This document shows positions 1-4,199 of a stretch of DNA of 5,093 nt, one piece after another. How positions within the stretch are numbered: the stretch's first letter is position 1; the number at the start of each line of letters is the position of its first letter. The notes under the pieces were generated by a model. That model was not told the origin of the DNA. It saw only the letters and a list, made by a program, of their open reading frames with translations, and made no database searches. The position numbers and the translations under genes were made by a program. Location: the NCBI GenBank assembly GCA_030609975.1, contig JAUWSR010000272.1, positions 1 through 5,093 on the forward strand. Direction: 5' to 3'. This DNA is from Acidobacteriota bacterium. GTDB taxonomy: Bacteria > Acidobacteriota > Aminicenantia > Aminicenantales > Aminicenantaceae.

Positions 1-511
1 GACCAGCCCATAGGCTGATGGGAAAAAGGACCTGATCGTAGCTGCCATGCAACTCTGAATGATGATTAGCATCGCACAACAGAGAGACGGCCACCTGATT
101 ATGTCCTTCTGGCAGACCGTAGCGTTTCCAATAAAGGAGGCCCTCCGCCGAGAAGATATCGGATCCATCCACTCCGAGATTAGTGGGGGTGAGATAAGGT
201 TGTATTCGTTTTCCTGTGACATCCAGAAAAGGCTGATAGAATCTGTAAAAGAAATTCTCCTCGGCGGCCAAGTGTTGGTAGATCAGCTCCAAATATGCAT
301 CCGCCGTGTTCCAATAGTTATTGGTGGCATCGCGTGTGCCGTGTGTCATGCTGTCTCCCAGCGCGATAAGGAGAATCCCCGGATTCGACCAGTCTTGGGA
401 TGCCGATGCCAAAACGTCATGTCTTTGCTGTGAGACAGCAGGTGAGTGAAAACACAAGGAGACGACGAGTATCAAACAGAAAAGTACTCCCGCGGATTGC
501 TTGTATATCAT
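1..511 (-). CDS. Secreted SGNH/GDSL-family hydrolase, N-terminal part (runs off the left edge)
   Basis: The minus-strand frame is open from an ATG at 511 to the window edge, giving 170 residues without a stop; the C-terminal part, with the expected catalytic Asp/His block, is missing. Residues 1-27 look like a signal peptide: a short basic start (MIYK), a hydrophobic core at about 8-20 and a possible signal peptidase I site after AVS (25-27). Cys20 follows a Leu, so it is a poor lipobox. Block I of SGNH hydrolases is clear as ALGDSMTHGT, with Ser54 as the predicted nucleophile. NLGVDGSD at 111-118 matches the Gly-containing block II. Family members are esterases, lipases or carbohydrate esterases acting outside the cytoplasm; the substrate cannot be told here. 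An upstream ATG at 528 stops after three codons, so 511 is the best start, although its ribosome-binding site is weak. It has its own promoter at 553-581 and is divergent from the gene at 686. Confidence 0.82.
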   Translation of the reverse strand, partial: MIYKQSAGVLFCLILVVSLCFHSPAVSQQRHDVLASASQDWSNPGILLIALGDSMTHGTRDATNNYWNTADAYLELIYQHLAAEENFFYRFYQPFLDVTGKRIQPYLTPTNLGVDGSDIFSAEGLLYWKRYGLPEGHNQVAVSLLCDANHHSELHGSYDQVLFPISLWAG

Positions 512-552
512 AAAGTCTATGTTTCCATTTGCACCGGATTCGTTAAGGTTTC

Positions 553-581
553 AATATAAGGGGGGGATACTCTGGTGTCAA
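553..581 (-). promoter_or_regulatory. Promoter of the SGNH hydrolase gene
   Basis: On the minus strand TTGACA (581-576) is followed by exactly 17 bases and TATATT (558-553). This is a perfect -35 and a 5/6 match to the -10 box at the best spacing. The expected start of transcription, near 546, gives a leader of about 35 nt. The spacer contains an unbroken run of seven C on the transcribed sense (G7 at 560-566 on the plus strand). Confidence 0.65.
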
Positions 582-626
582 TTCCATCCCTGGCGATTAT
601 GGAGTTCAAATTTTATGCGGCTCTGG

Positions 627-655
627 TTGACAAGCTCCGGTTTCCCGTATATTTT
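627..655 (+). promoter_or_regulatory. Candidate promoter of the DUF4397-like gene
   Basis: A perfect TTGACA lies at 627-632. The -10 is either TATTTT (650-655, 17-bp spacer, 4/6 match) or TATATT (648-653, 15-bp spacer, 5/6 match). Transcription would start near 660, leaving a leader of about 25 nt that contains the G-rich ribosome-binding site. The -35 boxes of this and the divergent SGNH promoter are only about 45 bp apart. Confidence 0.45.
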
Positions 656-675
656 TATTTTGTGCAATTTCAATC

Positions 676-680
676 GGGGG
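676..680 (+). promoter_or_regulatory. Ribosome-binding site that fixes the DUF4397-like start
   Basis: GGGGG at 676-680 lies five bases before the ATG at 686. The same frame is open back to an ATG at 575, but that start would bury the signal peptide behind 37 residues and lies upstream of the predicted promoter. The ATG at 686 is therefore chosen. Confidence 0.6.
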
Positions 681-685
681 ACGCC

Positions 686-1420
686 ATGAAAATAAATTCA
701 AGTCTACTTTTGGCTCTGGTTCTATGTCTATTCTTGACGGCTTCACCAGCAAGCCCGCAGGATGAGAATGCGAAGGTCTATGTGGTCCATGGCATTCCGG
801 GTTTGGACTTTGGGCTTTCGCCAGAGCTCCCACTGGATATATCCGTCGATGGAGAGTGCATTTTTCAGGCAATAAAATTCGGAGACATCATGGGCCCCAT
901 CTCCAAACCGCCTGGTGTATATAGGATCTCTGTGGGCCTGGCCAATCCCGTCATCCCTTGCGGTATCCCTCTATACGAGGTTGATGTGCCGCTCATGGCA
1001 GGTGAAACCAGCTCTTTAGTTATCCACATGGACCCGGAAGGCGCTCCCACCGCTCACAAATTCTCCTGCGATTTCTCTCCACTGGTTTCCAAGAAGGTCC
1101 GGATAATACTGCTCCACACAGCAGCAGTTTCGGCGGTTGATGTGACCCTTACCCGAACATTTGGCAAAAAACCTTACGTAGTGATGGTGGAAGACTTCAA
1201 CCACTGCGATAAAATGGCGGTTGAAGTTCGTTCCAAATCCTGGCGTATGGAATTCGCCCTGCCGGAGATGGGAGCTCCTCTGTACAGTAAGAAGTTCAAG
1301 TTTAAGGACTGGTCTGCCTATCTGCTGTTTGCTGTGGGAACTGTGGAATCAGGAACCCTTAAGGTCTTAATGAAGCGAGTTAAAGGACTAAAACCTCCGG
1401 CAATCTCAACTCGTGAATAA
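686..1420 (+). CDS. Secreted DUF4397-like protein
   Basis: The product has 244 residues, starting at the ATG preceded by GGGGG. Residues 1-20 or so are a classic signal peptide (MKINSS followed by a Leu-rich core and TASPAS), so the protein is exported. The rest reads as two beta-rich lobes. The first begins VYVVHGIPG (31-39) and continues to DISVDGE (51-57) with an alternating PPGVYRISV strand pattern. The second begins VRIILLHTAA (138-147) followed by VDVTL (151-155). This doubled 'hydrophobic strand, His, then D-V' pattern is that of DUF4397 proteins, which are extracytoplasmic and have no established function. Four cysteines remain in the mature part (58, 92, 128, 174), enough for two disulfides. 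The Lys/Arg-rich tail is short. No catalytic residues are recognisable. It is divergent from the SGNH hydrolase and convergent with vapC, so it is probably transcribed alone. The family assignment rests on pattern recall, not a profile search. Confidence 0.75.
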   Translation: MKINSSLLLALVLCLFLTASPASPQDENAKVYVVHGIPGLDFGLSPELPLDISVDGECIFQAIKFGDIMGPISKPPGVYRISVGLANPVIPCGIPLYEVDVPLMAGETSSLVIHMDPEGAPTAHKFSCDFSPLVSKKVRIILLHTAAVSAVDVTLTRTFGKKPYVVMVEDFNHCDKMAVEVRSKSWRMEFALPEMGAPLYSKKFKFKDWSAYLLFAVGTVESGTLKVLMKRVKGLKPPAISTRE

Positions 1421-1453
1421 TCCAGGGTCGTCCAGTTGTCTATATTATTCGCG
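1412..1453. repeat. Inverted repeat between convergent genes, possible weak terminator
   Basis: CGTGAATAAT (1412-1421) and ATTATTCGCG (1444-1453) can form a 10-bp stem with one G-T pair and a 22-nt loop. It spans the stop codon of the DUF4397-like gene and the 36-bp gap before the vapC stop. The stem is AT-rich and no U-run follows directly, so intrinsic termination would be inefficient. An AAAAAGCTTTTT palindrome lies just beyond, at 1461-1472 inside the end of vapC. No better terminator for either gene is visible. Confidence 0.35.
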
Positions 1454-1456
1454 CCT

Positions 1457-1861
1457 CTACAAAAAGCTTTTTAGTTTCACACCTACTTGCTTGCCGGCCA
1501 TATCAAAATGTTTGTCTCTATGTACAAGAGTACATCCGACACTTTTTGCACTGGAGAGAATAAGCATATCCACCAAAGGGAGGTTGAGCCCTTTCCGACG
1601 AAAATTAAAAGCTGTCTTTTGAGCTGCCGTCCACTCATAGTCATCTAACGGTATTTCCGTGAGTGCATCAAGACGTTCTTTTAACCGAAAAAATTCTTTT
1701 GTGGACCGGGTACCGGCCAACAGTTCGACTTTGATGATCGGGTGAATGAGAATCAGATCTTCGCCCAGTAATTTCTCGATGTAAGCTTTTATCTTCGGAT
1801 CAAATTTTTTCCTTAAGGCAAAGATCCAAACAGAAGTATCGATGAGATAGAGTTCATTCAT
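1457..1861 (-). CDS. vapC: VapC-type PIN-domain toxin (ribonuclease)
   Basis: The product has 134 residues, the usual VapC length, and is one full PIN domain. VapC toxins are Mg2+-dependent endoribonucleases that cut tRNA or rRNA and stop translation unless bound by VapB. All the acidic residues expected at the active site are present: Asp8 in LIDTSVW, Glu46 in KVELLAGT, Asp98 in LPLVDMLI, and Asp116 in HRDKHFD, with Asp120 close by. The enzyme therefore looks intact. Its ATG overlaps the last 8 bases of vapB (ATGAATGA holds both the vapC start and the vapB stop), so translation of the toxin is probably coupled to that of the antitoxin. It has no promoter of its own. The RNA target cannot be predicted from the sequence. 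Confidence 0.93.
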   Translation of the reverse strand: MNELYLIDTSVWIFALRKKFDPKIKAYIEKLLGEDLILIHPIIKVELLAGTRSTKEFFRLKERLDALTEIPLDDYEWTAAQKTAFNFRRKGLNLPLVDMLILSSAKSVGCTLVHRDKHFDMAGKQVGVKLKSFL

Positions 1862-2060
1862 CGTTTCTCATTTTCTCCAGGTCTTTTAATGAAATATCGA
1901 GGTCATAGGTACCCAGCTCTTCTTTAAGAAGAGAGCGATTGGTTGATCTGATCAGTTCTTTGAGGCCATACTCTATGGCCTGCTTCTTTGTTTTAGCTCC
2001 TGAGACTTTGATGGCCTGCTGGAGAAGTTTTTCGTCTAATTCTACAGTCGTTTTATGCAT
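1854..2060 (-). CDS. vapB: VapB-type antitoxin, ribbon-helix-helix
   Basis: The product has 68 residues. The N-terminal half, HKTTVELDEKLLQQAIKVSG followed by a KKQAIEYGLKELI helix (about 25-37), has the beta strand and two helices of a ribbon-helix-helix DNA-binding domain. This resembles antitoxins of the Pfam VapB_antitoxin type. The acidic C-terminal part (about 45-68, with EELGTYDLDISLKDLEKM) would wrap around and inhibit VapC. In such pairs the antitoxin, alone or with toxin, represses its own promoter. Here a short AT palindrome over the -10 box is a possible operator. The start at 2060 is supported by GAGG nine bases upstream. It is first in a two-gene operon with vapC and is transcribed from the promoter at 2101-2129. 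Confidence 0.9.
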   Translation of the reverse strand: MHKTTVELDEKLLQQAIKVSGAKTKKQAIEYGLKELIRSTNRSLLKEELGTYDLDISLKDLEKMRNDE

Positions 2061-2094
2061 TTAGGGTCGCCTCTGATATACAAAAAAAATATAC

Positions 2095-2107
2095 ATATAA
2101 AATATAT
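2095..2107. promoter_or_regulatory. Possible VapB operator
   Basis: ATATA-AAA-TATAT is a perfect inverted repeat (5-bp arms, 3-bp centre) covering the -10 box of the vapBC promoter. Its place is right for autorepression by a ribbon-helix-helix dimer. However, the stretch is almost pure A/T, so such symmetry can arise by chance. Confidence 0.3.
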
Positions 2108-2129
2108 AGATAAAAAAGATGTATGTCAA
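2101..2129 (-). promoter_or_regulatory. Promoter of vapBC
   Basis: On the minus strand TTGACA (2129-2124), a 17-bp spacer and TATATT (2106-2101) form a near-consensus sigma-70 promoter. The predicted start, near 2094, gives a leader of about 33 nt containing the GAGG ribosome-binding site of vapB. The promoter lies beyond the hairpin that probably ends the M56 operon, so vapBC has independent expression. Confidence 0.7.
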
Positions 2130-2137
2130 GAGAAAAA

Positions 2138-2150
2138 GAGGACCGTCCCC
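2138..2150. repeat. Short GC-rich near-palindrome (GAGGAC-c-GTCCCC)
   Basis: GAGGAC and GTCCCC flank a single C, giving 6-bp arms with one mismatch that becomes a G-U pair in RNA. On the minus strand it reads GGGGACGGTCCTC after AAT. It sits between the M56 hairpin and the vapBC promoter in otherwise AT-rich DNA. No role can be assigned from one copy. Confidence 0.35.
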
Positions 2151-2163
2151 ATTAAAGAAAGTG

Positions 2164-2190
2164 GAGGCCGGCGGGTGGGGTGCCGGCCCC
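2164..2190 (-). terminator. Probable terminator hairpin of the blaI-M56 operon
   Basis: GGCCGGC (2166-2172) and GCCGGCC (2182-2188) are perfect arms around a 9-nt loop. In minus-strand RNA the stem extends to 9 bp with one G-U pair (2164-2190). It lies about 37 bases past the M56 stop codon. The following sequence, TCCACTTTCTTTAAT, is only moderately U-rich, so termination may be incomplete. Confidence 0.5.
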
Positions 2191-2207
2191 TTTGGAGTTG
2201 TGCGATT

Positions 2208-2221
2208 CGGATTATTATCCG
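2208..2221 (-). repeat. Small hairpin just after the M56 stop
   Basis: CGGAT-TATT-ATCCG is a perfect 5-bp stem with a 4-nt loop, starting six bases past the M56 stop codon. No U-run follows. It may add to 3'-end stability of the message with the GC-rich hairpin next to it. Confidence 0.3.
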
Positions 2222-2226
2222 GGTGT

Positions 2227-3609
2227 TTACTTTTTTAGCTGTTCGCGTTTGGCAAAAAGATCTTTCAGCATGGCTTTGATCTTGCTCTTCTTTTCAGGAT
2301 TATCGGTTTTCTTATAGGCCTTCTCCAGGTCTTCGATCTTTGCTTCCAGCTCTTCGATCTTTTTAAGGCGGGCCTCTTTTTCAGTCAGCTTCTTTTCGGT
2401 CTTGCCATTATTTTCTGATGCTAGAGCCTTTTTCATCTTCGCGAGTTCTTTTTCCAGTTTGGCCTTATCTTTGCCGTTGTCGGCTTCCTGCAGCTGCATT
2501 TCCAGATCTTTCATCTTGAGCTGAGTGGCCTTCATCTTCAGTTCTTTCTCCTGGACTTGCATTTCGGCCAGCATCTGTTTGAGCTTTTTCTTGGTGTCGG
2601 GATCATCGGTCTGAGCCAACTTTTCCTTGATTATCTCCCGTTTCTTATCGATCTCTGCGGATTCGGCTTTCAGCTTCTTGATATACTCGGCTTTTTTCTT
2701 CTCGAAATTCTCCTTGCTGGTTTGATCCTGGGAAGCGAAAATATCAGCCGGATTGTCTGCGGCCTGGACCTTGGGTTGTGCCAAGATCAGGACCAACAGC
2801 ACTGCCAATGGCAGGACCAACAGGACCTTGAGCTTGGCCCAGCCATTCGATTTGATTTTTGACATCATGGTTATTCTCCTTTTGATTTGTGACTGGCGGA
2901 AGTTGTTGGCTAGCTCAAACAGCTTGCCGCCAACCTGCTGCTCGATAATGAGCAGTTGATACCTGGGCGTGCTGCAGCCTTGCGCAATGACTCCATGGTC
3001 CGCCAGGTATTCATGGGTTTCTTTGAGTGAGGTTTTGTATGGCCATATAAAAGGATTGAACCATTGTACGATGGTTACGAATTCCATCAATAGAATATCG
3101 AGGGAATGGTATTGTTTTATGTGAACCTGCTCGTGCTCGAGGATCCGCTGAACCTCGGGTTGAACAGAGTGGTTTTTGCTAATGAATACATACTTGAAGA
3201 AGGAAAAGGCTTGGGTGTCATTTTCTACCAGAACCAATGAAAATCCGTTGTCCCGCTCGATCCGGTGAGTGCGGATGATAGATAGAAGCCGCCATAGTTG
3301 TAAGAGAAATCGGAAAAGAAGTACACCCACCCCAAAAAGATATACAAACAGGAGGATGTCCGTGATCTGTAGGGACCTTACTGGGATCGCTCCCTCAGGC
3401 AGCGCCCCATAATACGTAACCTCTGGGACCGTCCTAAAGGGTGAAGTGACGGGGATCAAAGGGATTGCGAACGACACCAGCACCGAAGCGATCAGGTAGA
3501 ACCGGTTCAAGACAAAAAAAGTGTCGTTTTTGAGCAGCAACCAGTAGCCGGCATAGAAAAGCGCTAAACATCCGGCGGATTTCAGCAGATAGAGCAGCAA
3601 GCCTTCCAT
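2227..3609 (-). CDS. BlaR1-like M56 family membrane metallopeptidase with a helical, Lys/Glu-rich sensor region
   Basis: The product has 460 residues. Predicted membrane segments lie at about 4-26, 33-55, 83-107 and 261-278. The zinc site is HEQVH (159-163), with Glu200 in EYLAD as the likely third ligand; both motifs are typical of M56 peptidases. KRRITMM followed by AKLKVLLVLPLAV before the last membrane segment resembles Bacteroidota BlaR1-like proteins. In BlaR1/MecR1, ligand binding outside the membrane activates the cytoplasm-facing protease, leading to loss of the BlaI repressor. Here the C-terminal penicillin-binding domain is absent. Residues 285-460 are instead predicted helix, very rich in Lys and Glu, without Cys, His or Trp. 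They contain four copies of [DN][DN][PG]-x4-K-[LI] starting at 335, 377, 400 and 436, which look like helix breaks between coiled segments. The start lies one base after the repressor stop (TAATATG), so the genes are surely co-transcribed and probably translationally coupled. A strong internal start lies at codon 248. The ligand is unknown; nothing shows a link to beta-lactams. Confidence 0.88.
   Translation of the reverse strand: MEGLLLYLLKSAGCLALFYAGYWLLLKNDTFFVLNRFYLIASVLVSFAIPLIPVTSPFRTVPEVTYYGALPEGAIPVRSLQITDILLFVYLFGVGVLLFRFLLQLWRLLSIIRTHRIERDNGFSLVLVENDTQAFSFFKYVFISKNHSVQPEVQRILEHEQVHIKQYHSLDILLMEFVTIVQWFNPFIWPYKTSLKETHEYLADHGVIAQGCSTPRYQLLIIEQQVGGKLFELANNFRQSQIKRRITMMSKIKSNGWAKLKVLLVLPLAVLLVLILAQPKVQAADNPADIFASQDQTSKENFEKKKAEYIKKLKAESAEIDKKREIIKEKLAQTDDPDTKKKLKQMLAEMQVQEKELKMKATQLKMKDLEMQLQEADNGKDKAKLEKELAKMKKALASENNGKTEKKLTEKEARLKKIEELEAKIEDLEKAYKKTDNPEKKSKIKAMLKDLFAKREQLKK
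2866..2881 (-). promoter_or_regulatory. Internal ribosome-binding site and start inside the M56 gene
   Basis: On the minus strand AAGGAG (2881-2876) lies seven bases before ATGATG, whose first ATG is codon 248 (2868-2866). This is the best Shine-Dalgarno match seen in the window. Starting here gives a 213-residue product (2227-2868). Its first 36 residues form a convincing signal peptide: MMSKIKS, a Lys at 14, a Leu/Val core, then AQPKVQA and a cleavage site before ADNP. The mature protein would be the Lys/Glu-rich helical region alone. The motif is also the coding sequence of KRRITMM, so the match may be partly a by-product of that conserved peptide. Confidence 0.45.
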
Positions 3610-3610
3610 A

Positions 3611-3988
3611 TTAATCTTTCTTCTGTTTCTGGATTTCCTCGCTTATGATCTTTTTTAGTTCCTCCAGTTCGCTGATGCTGAGTTTCTTATCTTCTGCGAA
3701 AAACGAGACCATATCTTGATAAGAATCACTGAAGTAATTTTTTACGAAATTGCGCATAAAAAGTTTGGTATATTTCTCTTTACTGATAAGCGGAAAGTAC
3801 TCGTAGGTCTTTCCATAGGCCGTGTGAGAGACAAAGCCCTTGTTCTCCAGGATCCGTACGATCGTGGATACCGTGGTAGTTGCCGGCTTAGGATCCGGCA
3901 GGAGGGCGATGATGTCTTTCACAAAGCCTTTCCCCAATTCCCATAAAACATGCATGATTTGCTCTTCGGCTTTGGTCAATTCTTTCAT
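3611..3988 (-). CDS. BlaI/MecI/CopY-family transcriptional repressor
   Basis: The product has 125 residues from the ATG at 3988. The N-terminal winged helix is clear: MKELTKAEEQIMHVLWEL (1-18), a second helix with FVKDIIALL, the recognition helix ATTTVSTIVRILENKGFV (about 42-59), and a wing in HTAYGKTYEYFPL. The C-terminal helices (SISELEELKKIISEEI) are the dimerisation part. This is the Penicillinase_R fold and the normal family length. Such dimers bind palindromic operators, usually including their own promoter, and are removed by proteolysis when the partner M56 protein is activated. The M56 gene follows after one base. Two matching palindromes lie just upstream. The frame extends six codons further to a TTG at 4006, but that codon lies upstream of the expected transcript start, so ATG 3988 is preferred. 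No ribosome-binding site is visible before it. The sequence looks close to Bacteroidota homologues. Regulated genes beyond its own operon are unknown. Confidence 0.9.
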   Translation of the reverse strand: MKELTKAEEQIMHVLWELGKGFVKDIIALLPDPKPATTTVSTIVRILENKGFVSHTAYGKTYEYFPLISKEKYTKLFMRNFVKNYFSDSYQDMVSFFAEDKKLSISELEELKKIISEEIQKQKKD

Positions 3989-3997
3989 CGTGATTAT

Positions 3998-4026
3998 AAT
4001 ATACAACTAAGTCTTTAGTTTGTCAA
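3998..4026 (-). promoter_or_regulatory. Promoter of the blaI-M56 operon
   Basis: On the minus strand TTGACA (4026-4021), a 17-bp spacer and TATATT (4003-3998) give a near-consensus sigma-70 promoter. A perfect TATAAT also sits at 3998-3993, but with a 22-bp spacer. With the 17-bp pair, transcription should start near 3991, only about three bases before the ATG at 3988. Two palindromes overlap the -35 box and the spacer. Confidence 0.65.
4005..4020. promoter_or_regulatory. Operator-like palindrome 1, in the blaI promoter spacer
   Basis: AACTAA (4005-4010), four bases, TTAGTT (4015-4020): a perfect 6-bp inverted repeat filling the spacer between -35 and -10 of the blaI promoter. A repressor bound here would block RNA polymerase. 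It has the same half-sites and spacing as palindrome 2. BlaI autorepression is inferred from position and family habit. The half-site differs from the TACAnnTGTA core of staphylococcal BlaI/MecI and CopY. Confidence 0.6.
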
Positions 4027-4043
4027 CTAATAAATTAGTTGAC
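4022..4043. promoter_or_regulatory. Operator-like palindrome 2, overlapping the -35 box
   Basis: GTCAACTAAT (4022-4031) and ATTAGTTGAC (4034-4043) form a perfect 22-bp palindrome with a 2-bp centre. It contains the same AACTAA-N4-TTAGTT core (4025-4040) as palindrome 1. It covers most of the -35 TTGACA of the blaI promoter. Core centres are 20 bp apart, close to two helical turns, so two dimers would sit on nearly the same face of the DNA. Confidence 0.65.
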
Positions 4044-4115
4044 GGGAAATGAATATCTGCATTGTGCCAAATTTCCAGCGATTACATATCGCCCCTAAGT
4101 ATTTCCTTTATACAA

Positions 4116-4144
4116 GGGTGGTGGGTGGGTCGGGCGGTTGGGGG
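4116..4144 (+). other. G-quadruplex motif upstream of the radical SAM gene
   Basis: Five runs of three or more G (4116-4118, 4123-4125, 4127-4129, 4132-4134, 4140-4144) are separated by loops of 4, 1, 2 and 5 bases on the plus strand. This meets the usual definition of a potential four-strand G structure with short loops. It ends 55 bases before the radical SAM start, upstream of that gene's candidate promoter. Confidence 0.5.
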
Positions 4145-4158
4145 AGGATTGGATGGCT

Positions 4159-4187
4159 TTGACAACATGGGGCCTCTGTGCCAAAAT
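4159..4187 (+). promoter_or_regulatory. Candidate promoter of the radical SAM gene
   Basis: A perfect TTGACA at 4159-4164 is followed after 17 bases by CAAAAT (4182-4187), a 4/6 match to the -10 box. Transcription would start near 4194, almost at the ATG at 4200, which leaves the GGGG ribosome-binding site (4193-4196) partly or wholly outside the message. The weak -10 makes this tentative. Confidence 0.35.
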
Positions 4188-4199
4188 TAGTTGGGGAAA

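Noticed and set aside
59..433. Plus-strand 124-codon open frame
   Set aside because: It lies wholly within the SGNH hydrolase on the other strand, which has a signal peptide and a GDS motif; the plus-strand product has no recognisable features.
575..685. N-terminal extension of the DUF4397-like protein to an ATG at 575
   Set aside because: It would place the signal peptide 37 residues inside the protein and begin upstream of the predicted promoter; ATG 686 has GGGGG before it.
2557..2862. Plus-strand hydrophobic open frame of 101 codons
   Set aside because: It is the shadow of the Lys/Glu-rich coding region: the complement of AAG/GAG codons reads as Leu/Phe codons, giving a false membrane-like protein.
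1457..4026. A defence island or mobile element joining vapBC and the blaI-M56 pair
   Set aside because: No transposase, integrase, tRNA or terminal repeats are visible, and the two units have separate promoters with a hairpin between them; each is a common chromosomal module.
4049..4162. 37-codon plus-strand open frame (MNICIVPNFQ...) in the divergent region
   Set aside because: It runs through the G-tract with a Gly-rich, low-complexity end, has no well-spaced ribosome-binding site and resembles nothing known; most likely chance.
4063..4185. Direct repeat TGTGCCAAA at 4063-4071 and 4177-4185
   Set aside because: Only nine bases, with no flanking similarity or mobile-element ends; not enough to call a repeat or target-site duplication.
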